From Sphagnum compactum (lineage: Eukaryota > Bryophyta > Sphagnopsida > Sphagnales): a stretch of DNA of 64,000 bases. The stretch is from NCBI GenBank assembly GCA_965153455.1, contig OZ234502.1, positions 14,663,495-14,727,494 on the forward strand, written 5' to 3'. Below, one piece after another: positions 48,887 to 60,116 of this stretch. The position numbers and the translations under genes are program-made. The notes below the pieces were generated by a model. It did no database searches. It saw nothing but the letters and a program-made list of their open reading frames with translations, and had not been told where the DNA came from. The first letter of the stretch is position 1. Each line of letters starts with the position of its first letter.

Positions 48887-51409
48887 AACTATTTTACAAC
48901 TAGCATATGGTGTTAATGTGTACGATCATGCCACGTGTATGGTTAGGTAAAAGTCCATAACATCTAGAACTTGTAATTTGTTTACAACTAAGAATTTAAC
49001 TAGTTTTACAATTAAGTTACAACTAAATGTGCCACTATGGTTTCACCACATAACTACTACTTGTCCACTATGTGGTAATTCATATTATTAAAAGATTTAC
49101 AGATTGTGCAATTCATTGAAAATGTAAATGCAGGCCTTTAGTTAGATTGGAATGGTGTATTATATTGTTTATGAGTATTTACGTATAATATCATTGCTTA
49201 TACAATTCAAACTTTTATAGCCTAGATTATTAAATGTTTCATCGATACGAGCCGATTCCTGTATTCAATTAATTAATTAAAATAATTAATTTTCATAATT
49301 ATCTAAATAACTAAAATTTAAATAACGAGGTAAAATTTTATAGTCTTATTTTTGTGATTAATGTTCAACTGTTGTGTTAATAATATTTCAATACATTGGA
49401 ATTCACAATATTATGTTGGTATACACACATACTAAACCATAGAATTTTATGAAAGGTGAAAATCTATTTTTGAACTGAAATTAAAAATAATGTGTCTATT
49501 TTATCAAACAATCAATAAGGATGTACATATGAATATGTTTTAATATACCTCAATGTCTTTTACTCAAATTCATGTTTATCATTTAATATTTCAAAATGAT
49601 TTTTTCTATTAATTATTAATTATTAATTAATATGTAATATACTTAATTACCATGAACTAATCAAGTAAACTAAATAATAAACTATTCATATGAATTCATT
49701 AATCAAATTTGATTAATTCTTATTTAATCAATTTAGATAATAACTAATTACCTATGTAATAATTAATTATTTAAACTCAATAACTAATTATATAAATTTA
49801 ATTAATTAAGTCAAATAATTTTAGATATCAAACTTTATTAATGTAGGTGAATAACTATTGAGTTTTATTTGAATTTAAATCATCAATTATCAACATAATT
49901 AATTATGTAATAGTAATTTAGAATCTAATATTTATTTGATAATTAATTATTTGAATCAATCTAGGTAATTAATTACCATATATGTAATTCAAATAATTAA
50001 ATTCCAAATAATTATGTCAGATGATTAATTATAAATTTCCAATTAATTACAAAATTAAAATCAAATTGAAAGCATGTGGGGAAGTTTTTTATAATTACAA
50101 CTCAATTGCCACTAGGGTGCCATTTAAAGATTTAACCGATATGTTTTGTTTTCAATATATCATTTCACAAACTACATAAAGGTTTAACCCTAAACGCAAA
50201 ACGTATAACAAATTAAAAGACTTTTGTGGCTACTATTTAGTTCACTTACTCTTTTAATATTTTACCTTCCTACCTACCTATTTGCGTACCTAAACAAGTA
50301 GGTCCTATTTTTCTACCGACCTAGATAGTAAGTAAATAATTAGGTAAGTAGGTAGGTTGGAATTATATCAACTTACCTACCTATGGCTATGTACCAACCT
50401 ACTTAAGTACATATATTTATATTTGTTTCCAAAATATAATTAATATGCCAAGTGGCAACTTTTGATTGTGTCACGTGTCATAATCCAAGACCATCTAAAA
50501 TAAATAATCATAATGGACGATGGATATCAATATTTGAAAAAAATCACGAAAAATCCTCATAGTGCCATGTGTTACATTTTGATGGATGCATGAAAAATGA
50601 CATTAGCATGACATTATGATTGTAGTCATAAAAAAGTTGCATAGTAGTTGAAAAAGAATTGTTGTGACAAAGTTGTAATTGGGTTGTAATGAATTGCACC
50701 TTAGATATGGTGAATTATAACTCTTATAACTTGTCCAATAACAATCATGGCGTATAAATATAATGAGTTGCAAGTGTCCGATGCAATTTAAAAATTGAGC
50801 TTCAAGGCCAATTACAAAAAAATTCTCATAATCTTGTGACATCTCTTTGAAAAGCCATTGTTGTGAACCATAACGTCACAACCATGTGCGATAGTCTCAA
50901 TTTTTAAAAGTTGCGTCAGGGTTATTTGAGTGTGGTAAGGTTATTAGGGACTTTTAGCAACTTCATAAAGAATGATGGATGCGCGTGGTGCGTGAAAGGG
51001 TTGTTTTCTTTTTTGAAATATGATATTGGTGAATAAGTTGTTGGGTTAGTTCTTTTCTTCAACAAAAAGCTAGTAACCATAGTTTTAAAAACTTTGTTGC
51101 GTAATTAGGGTTGACGAGTCTCTAGAGGGTTGGGGTTGGTTGTAGACACCAAAATTCGTGATGTCAATACAACATTTGTATTATTCTAGTGTTCCAATGG
51201 CGACAGGAGTTTCATAATGACTGAAATGTTTATTTAGATTATGAATAAGCTCAACAAGGAGCTGTAAGTACATGTTCAATCTTGGGTTATGCCATAATGA
51301 TAGTTCATAACTACAGGAAATTTAGGATGCGTCGAACGGTGCGAACTAAGTAGTCCACCTTGCTGTTAGAAGGTAGTTGATGAATCGGACCACACAACCA
51401 ACGATAGTG
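48887..51409. repeat. Segmental duplication, copy 2, left part
   Basis: Aligns with 1-2649. It starts six bases after the end of the second CACTA element, where the copy 1 alignment begins at the window edge, so the true start of the duplication is not visible. The Ty3 element interrupts it at 51410. No gene is seen. Confidence 0.85.
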
Positions 51410-52240
51410 TGTAGTCGAACAACAAGTAACCGGACCTAAGCTCCAGCTGTGTGGCTTGTGTGAGACCGGGAACGGAAATCAGGGTTAATCTCGCCGCCTC
51501 TATTCATGAGTGGCGGCGGATTTTATCTTGATCTGAAAATTAGGGAAGCCGGATATGCATGGAGAATGGGTTGTCTGTCTGTGTAGGGTGAGATTGCTAG
51601 GAGATGACAGCGCTATTGATGGAGTGGAGCGGCGCTGCATTCATGAAGGTGAGGAGGGAATAAGGACGGTGAAGAATGCGAGGAGGATGAGGCTTGTACA
51701 GGAAGCCAGTGAACCTAGAAGGAAAGAGAAGAGCAATCAGAGAAGAAGCTTGGTAGGAGGGGTAATCGGGAAGGAGATTAGTTCAGATTTGGAGAGGAGA
51801 GAGAGGAACTTAGAGAATTTTTGGCTAGTTGCTCTTCTTCCGCTGCAATTAGTGACTAGCAACATCTAGCTTCTGGATCCGATAATGTTTGGTCAGCATA
51901 GAGGACCAATGCCTCAGAGTTGGCAATCTTTGGAAGAGAGGAGGTATGGGAGCTTGTGCTGTCGGGGGATTTTATGTGAAATATAAAGCTATGGCTTTTG
52001 GTCTGTGAGGTGTTCTCTGTGTCCGTCTTGTGGCATCTGCAGAGGTTTGGCATGTTGGTTATGCATTTGTGGTCTGAGATTACACTTAGAAGTCTGAGAA
52101 CGAATCATCTGCTATATTGTCCCGTTGCTATGTGAATGTTCGTGCGCGCTCTGTCTGAGCGAGCGTGTCTGAGGGGTCTGGTAGGTGTGAGGACCCTTTG
52201 TGTCTATCTCGATCTACCTTTGGATGCCTCCCTTCCTTTT
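51410..52240 (+). repeat. 5' long terminal repeat
   Basis: Begins TGTAGTCGAACAAC and matches 58489-59331 throughout, with scattered substitutions and small indels. The last bases before the primer site are ccttcctttt. If the LTR is taken to end in CA, it would extend to 52248 and overlap the primer site. A 104-codon frame (51555-51869) lies within it. Confidence 0.9.
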
Positions 52241-52252
52241 TGGTATCAGAGC
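52241..52252 (+). promoter_or_regulatory. Primer binding site, initiator tRNA-Met type
   Basis: TGGTATCAGAGC is complementary to the 3' end of plant initiator tRNA-Met over 12 bases and lies directly at the inner edge of the 5' LTR. Confidence 0.8.
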
Positions 52253-52309
52253 ATGGTTGTGATCATTGTAGAGCCTGTGTAGATCTAGGTAATATGAGAA
52301 CTAAAGACA

Positions 52310-52639
52310 ATGCCTTCGTCTAGCGGCGATGAGGTCCCTGTGGAGCTAATAACCCAGGAGAATCGTGAGTTAAACCTTGTTCGTAGATTTGATTACGTCA
52401 CCATTCAGAACGGACCACAGAGGGGATCGGTGGTTTTGCGTTATTTAGGATTTGGAGTAGTGAGACTTGTAGGAATAGATCCCAACGAGGCTAGAGCGGG
52501 AGACATCGTTGTAGAGGTAGCTCATAGTGGTTTCTATACCCGCGCCCAAGTCTGGTTGAAAGTGATAGATGGAGCAGGAGGGTGGGTATTGACCTCTGAG
52601 CTACAGACCAACTTTTACTTTGCCTCCTACCTTGCGTAG
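52310..52639 (+). CDS. Leader reading frame 1 of the Ty3 element, unknown domain
   Basis: A 109-residue frame lies between the primer site and gag. It begins MPSSSGDEVPVELITQ. Residues 51-92 contain VRL, then GD (64-65), HSG (72-74), W82 and GGW (90-92). The second leader frame carries the same landmarks at identical spacing (8, 10 and 8 residues between the last four), so both encode one copy of the same roughly 45-residue domain. I do not recognise the domain. A leader frame before gag is not part of the usual Ty3 plan. The frame ends 20 bases inside the next one, which could reflect a frameshifted single ancestral protein or a translational coupling. Confidence 0.5.
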   Translation: MPSSSGDEVPVELITQENRELNLVRRFDYVTIQNGPQRGSVVLRYLGFGVVRLVGIDPNEARAGDIVVEVAHSGFYTRAQVWLKVIDGAGGWVLTSELQTNFYFASYLA

Positions 52640-52919
52640 AGTGGCTCTTGAACTAGCCGAGAGACAGGCTAGCATACCAAGACTCAGGGACATCTGGATT
52701 CCCAAGTCGGCTATCTCGCCTAACCATTTTGTGCGACTATACATACCTGGAGTGGAGGACCTGTATCAAGAAGGGGATCGATTGCTTCGGGTGGAGCATA
52801 GCGGGTCCAGATCCCGCCTCATCAACTGGAGAATCTGGCGAAGTCAGGAAGGGGGATGGAGATTCCAGCAGGAATCTACGGATGAGCAGAAGTTTAGCAT
52901 TATTCCATCCATTTTTTAG
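52620..52919 (+). CDS. Leader reading frame 2 of the Ty3 element, second domain copy
   Basis: A 99-residue frame overlaps the first by 20 bases in a different frame. It starts MPPTLRRVALELAERQ and contains VRL (38-40), GD (52-53), HSG (60-62), W70 and GGW (78-80). Basic and acidic residues alternate, and there is no signal peptide or membrane segment. It is followed by about 200 bases without a frame, ending in a pyrimidine-rich stretch and TTGCAG, then gag. Function unknown. Confidence 0.45.
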   Translation: MPPTLRRVALELAERQASIPRLRDIWIPKSAISPNHFVRLYIPGVEDLYQEGDRLLRVEHSGSRSRLINWRIWRSQEGGWRFQQESTDEQKFSIIPSIF

Positions 52920-53122
52920 CCTGTGAAGCCCATTCATGAAGGAATGCAGTCCGAGTTCGATGAATGACTTGGACACTATTTGCCTTCGTGTCAGAAATCA
53001 GGATTGAGTTAAAAGCAAGAACTAAGATTCTGACTAATTTTGTTTGCGTCTGTTTTTTATTTTGAAGATCCATGTGTGGGAAGGATTGCTGCATTTTTGC
53101 TGTGTTGCAGAACCTCTAGAAG

Positions 53123-56100
53123 ATGACGAGTCCCCAAGGTATGGACGATTTGTTCTGGGGGCGGGACTATGAAGATGTCAGTGATTGGGCGGAGCGATTG
53201 ACCATGGCTGCCGAGGTCCGTGACCTCACTCCTGACAAACTGTTCAAAATTGCCAAGTTGAATCTGCGTGGCCGTGCGAAGGAGTGGTTTCGAAGGCTGC
53301 AGCCAGCGCCAGCCGATTGGGCTGAGCTGCGTACGTTGATGATTCAGAAATATGGGAACATAGACGTTGATGACATCCGAATGAAGATGGATGCCATCAA
53401 GCAAGAACCCAGAGAAAGGGTTCAGAAGTATTTCGAACGACTAGATAAGTTGTTTCGAAAAGGGCAGATTCAGGATGTGGAGTAGAGGAGGAGATTCCTG
53501 GCCAGACTCAGGCCAGAAATCCGGAAGTTATGTGTGGTAAGGGTGTTTGCAGACATTGAGGAGTTGGTGGGTGCTGCAATTGAGGTAGAAAGGGTGCTAA
53601 GCGAGCTTGGAGAGACTCCATTTGAGCCTCTCAAAGAGGAGCAAGAAGGAGTGGCTGAGACATCGATGGAACATCAGGTTGCCAATTTGAACAATACGCT
53701 GATCAATTTTTTCAAGGGAGGTGTGCCGAACTCTATACCATCATCTTTTTCTACCATGTTTAAAGAATGTCAAATCTGTAAGGGGAGGGACCATATAGCC
53801 ACGACATGTCCAAGGCTAAATGAGCCACGGCCAAAATGTGCTAAATGTGGCATGCCGCATAGGACAGAAAATTGTGGTGTGAAATGTTCCTTCTGTTCAG
53901 GTCTTGGGCATTCGGAAGACAGGTGCTGGAAGAAATCCAAAGATGGGAAGTCGCATTCAGGAGTGGCGAATTTCCTTGAAGTATTGTTGAATGACGAGGC
54001 GGCGACGTTACAGCAACTCAATGAATTGTGTGGGAATGAGAATGTGTTCTCATACACTCGCATACCCAGGCGAAGGCTGCCGGTTGAATTGCCACCAACG
54101 AGTGTTGTACCGCCAACTGAGGTTACAGAAGACAGCGTTGTCATGAATCGGGAGAACTCCATTAGGTCGAAGATCCTTTCCCATTTCATAAAAGGAAAGA
54201 TCTCACTGACACCAATGGAAACAGTGATGATGATACCAGGCGAGTTAGAGCAATTGGAGAATCTGGTGAAAGTTGCCAGAAGGAAGAAGGATGCTGAAAT
54301 GGAGAGTACTCAGGTGTCGATGGTGTTTGCAGCTCCGACCCTGAGGAGAATCTGCGTCAACAAAACACACAGGAGTAAGACCTTGCATTTGTCTGTTGAG
54401 ATGAATGACTGCCTGATTGAGGGACTGGTAGACACTGGCGCATCCATGTCTGTCATGGCGGCTGCAGTGGTCAGGGAAATGGGTATGATGCATTTGGTCT
54501 CTGGATTGGAAACCCACAAGATTGCATCTGGAATGGTCACACAGGCCATGGGAAGGATCGACAAGGTTTCAGTCAAAGCTGGAGGGGTATTGTGCACCAT
54601 GACCTTTATGGTGGTGGATACCGATAGCTATGACATGCTTCTAGGACTTGATTTTCTAATCAAGATTGGGGCCATCGTTGATGTGGAGCGTGGATTGATC
54701 CAGGTAAGACATGGTTCTGGATCTGATGTGGAAGTGCTGCCTTTGACCATGGTGAATATGTTGCAGGCACTGAACTCGGAGGCCTTGATGCAAAGCGATT
54801 CATGTACTGCCGAGGAGTTCGACAAGATGATGGGAAAACCATGTGTAGGTGACAACGTTGAAACCCAACATTTGGATGAGCAAGTATCAGGCTCGGACTC
54901 TGATGCATCCGAGCACTCTGAAAAGGAGCGTCAACAGCTTGAGCTGATATGTCATGGATCAGAATTCGAGGGCACAAAGCTTGAGGAGTTGGTCATGAGG
55001 GAAGGACCTCAGCAAATTCTGCAGCTGACTTTGCAAGAACAAGCTGATCACCTCATAAGGGAAGAGACTGGAGATTCTGACGATTATGCAGACTGGATTA
55101 AGTGGGTGGCAGACGCAGAACAAAAGAAGCAGGCTCCTTCTAGTGCTACCAATGTAGAGGTACCTGCACTATTACAAGTTCAGCAACTGGATGATGCTGC
55201 TTCTTGCAAAGATCCCAAGGACCAAATTGCTTCCACAGATGAATTTGGTGTGGGCTCAAGGTGGAAAGACATATGCCAGAAGCTCAAAATTGATCCGGGT
55301 CTGGACGAACTAAAGAGGCCATTGCTTTGGAAGGTGTTGGAAAGGTACCAGGATGTGTTTGCCTGGAATAAAGGGGAGCTAAGCTGCTGTTCAGTCGGAG
55401 AGCACTCCATCGACACACAGGGATTTGTGCCCTGTAGAGCAACTCCTGGACGATTGTCATATTGGGAGGAGGCTGAAGTGAAGCGACAGATTGATGTATT
55501 GGTGGATCTGGGCAAAATGAGGCCTAGCAACTCGGAATACGCCTGTCGGGTTACCCTGCCTGTGAAGAAAGATGGAAGTATGAGATTCTGTGGGGACTAC
55601 CGGCCACTCAATCTGCAGACCAGGAGAGATTCGTTCCCCATGCCCCTAGTTGAGGACATGATAGCCCAACTGGGAAGGTCAACTTGGTTCATTGCATTGG
55701 ACTTGCAGTCGGGATTTTGGCAAATTCGCATGGCTCCTGAGGACATGAAGAAGACGGCGTTGATCACCAAGACTGATCTATATGACTGGATTGTTATGCT
55801 CTTTGGTCTGAAGAATGCAACTAACATTTTTACTAGGACGATGTCTCTGGTTTTCAAGGAATTGGGAGATAAATTTCTGAAGGTATTTGTGGACGACCTC
55901 AATGTCCACAGTTAAAGTTGGGAGGACCATCTTCGACACTTGGAGGCAGTACTTTCTAAATTGAGGGAAGTAAACTTGAAACTGAATCCAGGCAAATGTT
56001 GTTTTGCTGCCAGGAGTATTACTTTCCTAGGACATGTGGTCAGTCATGAAGGAACTAGACCAGACCCTAGCAAGATTACTGCTGTGCTCCATTTTCCAGT

Positions 56101-58447
56101 ACCTAAGACGGTCACGAATGTGAGGTCTTTTCTTGGTCTGACTAGATATTACCGAAACTATGTTCGGGGGTACTCTCGATTGGCTGTTCCCTTGTTTGAA
56201 TTGACAAAGAAAGATGTTGCTTTTGTGTGGGATTTGGGTTGTCAGAGTGCGTTTGAAGCCCTGAAGGGAGCACTTGTGGCTGCCCCTGTGCTCACTCGAC
56301 CTAACTTTAAGAAGCCGTTTTGCCTTGATGTGGATTGGTCACCGAAGGATGTCGATGCCATTCTATCTCAGAAGGAAGGCAGGATGGAAAGAGTTGTTGC
56401 ATATGCCAGCAAAGGTCTGACGACTGTGCAGAAGAAATTCCATCCCATGGAGGGAGAATGTTATGCGCTGATCTAGGGTATCATGCATTTCAGGCAGTAT
56501 CTGCACAGAACCCATTTTGTGCTGAGGACTGATCACAAGCCACTCGAATGGTTGGCGACGGTGTCTGATGCCCATGGGAGGAGAGGACGCTGGATTGACA
56601 TGCTACAAGATTTCAGTTTCAAGATCGTGCATCGACTAGGTATGAAGCATATAAATGTAGATGCACTAAGCCAAAGTCCAGTTGGAGAAGCCAAGGATGA
56701 TGACGATTTCAGTGAGGAAATCCAGGACATTAGGACTGAGCAAAGCGATTCAGTTGCCACAACAGGAGGTATATTCTCTGTCCAGTGTGGTAGGCAATCT
56801 GAATGGCTTGGTTTGAGGAGACAATCAGGAGGACTGAAGCAGCACTATGGATGTTGTTTTGGCATCAACCACTGGCGATGGTCAGAAGAGCATCAACTGT
56901 GTATGCTTGATGTGTTGACTGAGACAAGTCCAGATGAGGAGGACGACTCACTTGAGGAAGGAGCTGAAGCTACAGGTGGGAAGGAAATCCGGAATTCGGA
57001 ATCTTCCAGAAGTAAGCAAGTCTTGAGGGGAGGAAGAACAAGATATTACGATAAGCAGCAACAGCTTGAGCTGATGCTGGCTGCCCAAGGATTGTTAGAA
57101 GATGATGGGCATGAGACCAGTGATGCAAGGTCTGGGGGTGAAGAAGTCTATGCTGATGACACAAGTAAAACTGACATCTGGGAGGATGCGGTTTGCATGG
57201 GATTGCTGAAAGAAGGTTTCATCCCAGAGACAGTCGATCTTCAGGAGAGTAAGAGAGCAAAAAAACGGGCAAAGCAATATTGCTGGAAGGATGAGAAGCT
57301 CTACTTTAAGGGGCTGTATGTACCTAAACCTGAGGAGAGGCTGAAGCTGGTGACTCAAATGCACGAAGACTTGGGACATTTTGGGGAACAAAGAACCTTG
57401 ACAGAAATTTGCCAGAGGTACTTCTGGAACAACCGAACAGAATGTGTGAAGGCAGTTGTCAAAACATGTCGACAATGCCACTTGGTGAAGAGTGAGGGTA
57501 GCATCCACTCTGGAGATGAACGTCTAAAGAGTATCCCGATTTGTGACTTGTTTCATCGAATTGCACTGGATACAACAGGTCCACTACCTGAGACGAAGGC
57601 AGGCAATAAGTACATTCTGGTGGCCATCGACCACTATTCTAAGTGGTGCGAGGCCAAGGCGGTTGCTGATCATGGAGCCAAGACTGCTGCTAGGTTTCTG
57701 GAGGACGACCTGATCTGCAGGTACAGAGTTCCTAGGTTTGTATTGACTGACAATGGGGGGGAATGGGGTGCTGAGTTTGAAACCATGTGCAGAGACTATG
57801 CCATACACCACCAGCGCACTGCACCACAGTGGCCCCAGTGCAACGGGATGGCAGAACGAATGATCAAAACACTCAAACATGGTATTATCGTTCTGGCTGC
57901 TAATCCTGCTAATGCGAACTGCTGGGACGAGCACCTGGCCAAGGTTTTGTTTGGTTATCGGTGTGGAGTGCAAGTGAGCACAAAGTTTTCACCATTCATG
58001 ATCCTGACTGGTCAATCACCACGTCTCAGGGCGGACAACTATCTGAACACTCTAACTGACGTGATTGATGACACCTCCAATGTGGAGGACATAGCTGTAC
58101 AATTCCTGGAAAAGGTCAGGCTCATCGTAAGCATACATGAGAATGTTTTGCTCAATGTTGAGCAAGCACAAAAGAAACAGAGGAGTACTTATGCAAACCG
58201 ACCAGGCAAGCACCTGTTTGAAGGCTTGGTGGCTGGGGTCTCGATGGTGAAGATGAAGAAGCCAGGCAAGAGAAGAGCACTCAGTGCAAGTTGGGAAGGC
58301 CCTTACCAATTTGTCGGGCATGCTGATGGGAAGGGCGATTTTGACTTTGAAGAAGGTTGCCGAATCTGCATTGTCCAAGATGCAGATGGCCGTCAATGGG
58401 AGAGGTCTCGAAGAGATCTGCAGATCTATTACACTCCTCCGGATTGA
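53123..58447 (+). pseudogene. gag-pol polyprotein of the Ty3 element, three in-frame stops
   Basis: One frame runs 1774 codons without any frameshift but is broken by TAG at 53483, TAA at 55913 and TAG at 56474. Domains in order: a Gag core (RGRAKEWFRRLQPAPADW); three zinc knuckles between 53768 and 53930 (CQICKGRDHIATTC, CAKCGMPHRTENC, CSFCSGLGHSEDRC); an aspartic protease (LVDTGAS, 54425-54445); reverse transcriptase with FVDD near 55890 as the YxDD box and MLFGLKNA in place of the commoner MPFGLKNA; RNase H (CLDVDW, GECYAL, RTDHKPL), whose segment contains the third stop; integrase with an H-x4-H (HEDLGH) and C-x2-C (CRQC) finger; and the catalytic set ALDTTGP, LTDNGGEW and NGMAERM. It ends without a chromodomain. 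The stops make it inactive. Confidence 0.9.
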
Positions 58448-58468
58448 GCTGAGGGACTCAGCTTTCTC

Positions 58469-58481
58469 AAAAAGGGAAGGG
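58469..58481 (+). promoter_or_regulatory. Polypurine tract
   Basis: AAAAAGGGAAGGG, seven bases (ttacata) before the TGTAG that starts the 3' LTR. It primes plus-strand synthesis in LTR elements. The 7-base gap is unusual, since the tract normally abuts the LTR. Confidence 0.7.
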
Positions 58482-58488
58482 TTACATA

Positions 58489-59339
58489 TGTAGCCGAACA
58501 ACGGGTAACCGAACCTAAGCTCCAAGGCTGTGTGGCTTGTGTGAGACCAGGAACGGAAATCAGGGTTAATCTCGCCGCCTCTATTCATGAGTGGCGACGG
58601 ATTTTATCTTGATTTGAAAATCAGGGAAGCCGGATATGCATGGGCTGCATGGAGAATGGGTTGTCTGTTTGTGTAGGGTGAGATTGTTGGGAGATGACGG
58701 CGCTATTGATGGAGTGGAGCGGCGCTACATTCATGAAAGTGAGGAGGGAATAAGGACGGTGAAGAATGTGAAGAGGACGAGGCTTGTAGAGGAAGCCAGT
58801 GAACCTAGAAGGAAAGAGAAGAGCAATCAGAGAAGAGGCTTGGTAGGAGGGGTAATCAAGAAGGAAATTAGTTCAGTTTTGGAAAGGAGAGAGAGGAGCT
58901 TAAAGAATTTTTGGCTAGTTGCTCTTCTTCCGCTGCGATTAGTGACTAGCAACATCTAGCTTCTGGATCTGATAATGTTTGGTCAGAATAGAGGACCAAT
59001 GCCTCAGAAGTTGGCAATCTTTGGAAGAGAGGAGGTATGAAAGCTTGTGCTGTCGGAGGATTTTATGTGAAATATAAAGCTATGGCTTTTGGTCTGTGAG
59101 GTGTTCTCTGTGTCCGTCTTGTGGCATCTGCAGAGGTTTGGCATGTTGGTTATGCATCTGTGGTTTAAGATTACACTTAGAAGTCTGAGAACAAATCATC
59201 TGCTATATTGTCCCATTGCTGTGTGAATGTTCGTGCGCGCTTTGTCTGAGCGAGCGTGTCTGAGGGGTCTGGTAGGTGTGAGGACCCTTTGTGTTTATCT
59301 CGATCTACCTTTGGATGCCTCCCTTCCTTTTTGGTTACA
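58489..59339 (+). repeat. 3' long terminal repeat
   Basis: Begins TGTAGCCGAACAAC and ends TTTTTGGTTACA just before the AGTG target duplication. Relative to the 5' LTR it carries a 9-base in-frame duplication near 58640 (gcatgg repeated) and many substitutions. The 107-codon frame 58636-58959 corresponds to 51555-51869 in the other LTR. Confidence 0.9.
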
Positions 59340-60116
59340 AGTGTCCAACGCCAGGAACTTAAGACCATGCGAAGATAAAAGTATTTTCAGTTTTGTAACG
59401 ACCTTAATAGACGGTTTCAGGTTCGTCACCAAAAGCGGGGTTGATTTGCAACAAGATCATCGGGGTGTAAGAATTCGGAGAAATGTGATAGTACTAAGTT
59501 CAAAGGGGTTCAATTTCAAAACCAGCGCGCACCTTTCGAAGTTCGGGTTCTTCATCATGTAAATGTTGCGCTAAGGTCAAATGTAGAGATGACTCCGGAG
59601 GCAATTCTTCATTCGTTTGTGTGGTTCGACGCCCGTAAGATGTGACCATGCGCGACCCCATAATTTCAAGGAGAGGAAAAAAATCAAATCTTCAATTAAA
59701 ATCAAGTCAACAATGAAGGTGTGGAGGACTTGTTACATTGAGATGCGTGGTCATAATTTATAGATCGAGAAAAAGAAAAGAAATGCATGAGTAACAGCCT
59801 AGAACCATGGTAAAATAAAACCTTAAGGTCAAAGGAAAAAATTGAAGGTTTAAATAAAATTTGTTGGGGGGAAAGTGGGAAAAGGTGAAAAGGTGTTTTT
59901 TCCTTCACCTCCCATTGGCCACCAAGAAATGGAACATTCCATGGGCCACCAAACTTGGAACATTCCATTGGCCATCAAGCTTTGGATCTACCTTCACCTC
60001 CTTTCTCCTTTTTTTTAAATGGCAAACTCGAATCATTACGGGTTCCTTCCTTCCCCGGATGTAATTTTCAATTCAAATCCTGAGAATATTTGCTCCCACA
60101 ACTTTATTGAAGAGGA
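59340..60116. repeat. Segmental duplication, copy 2, middle part
   Basis: Continues the copy 1 alignment at 2646-3420 on the far side of the Ty3 element. No gene is recognised. Confidence 0.85.

Larger units (their letters stand above)
51410..59339 (+). mobile_element. Ty3/gypsy LTR retrotransposon, 7.9 kb, complete but inactive
   Basis: Parts in order are the 5' LTR, a tRNA-iMet-type primer site, a leader with two short reading frames, a continuous gag-pol frame, a polypurine tract and the 3' LTR. AGTG at 51406-51409 and 59340-59343 is the target duplication, and copy 1 shows the empty site (AGTG at 2646-2649). The domain order protease, reverse transcriptase, RNase H, integrase places it in Ty3/gypsy (Metaviridae). 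No chromodomain is seen after integrase. The element is far richer in G and C than its surroundings. Its LTRs differ at many positions, so it is not a very recent insertion. Confidence 0.95.

Noticed and set aside
53483-53485. Programmed read-through of the first TAG in gag
   Set aside because: The stop lies inside the Gag core rather than at the gag-pol border, and two more stops follow in pol.
53770-58588. Several long minus-strand frames opposite gag-pol
   Set aside because: They are shadows of the G/C-rich coding strand and show no family resemblance.
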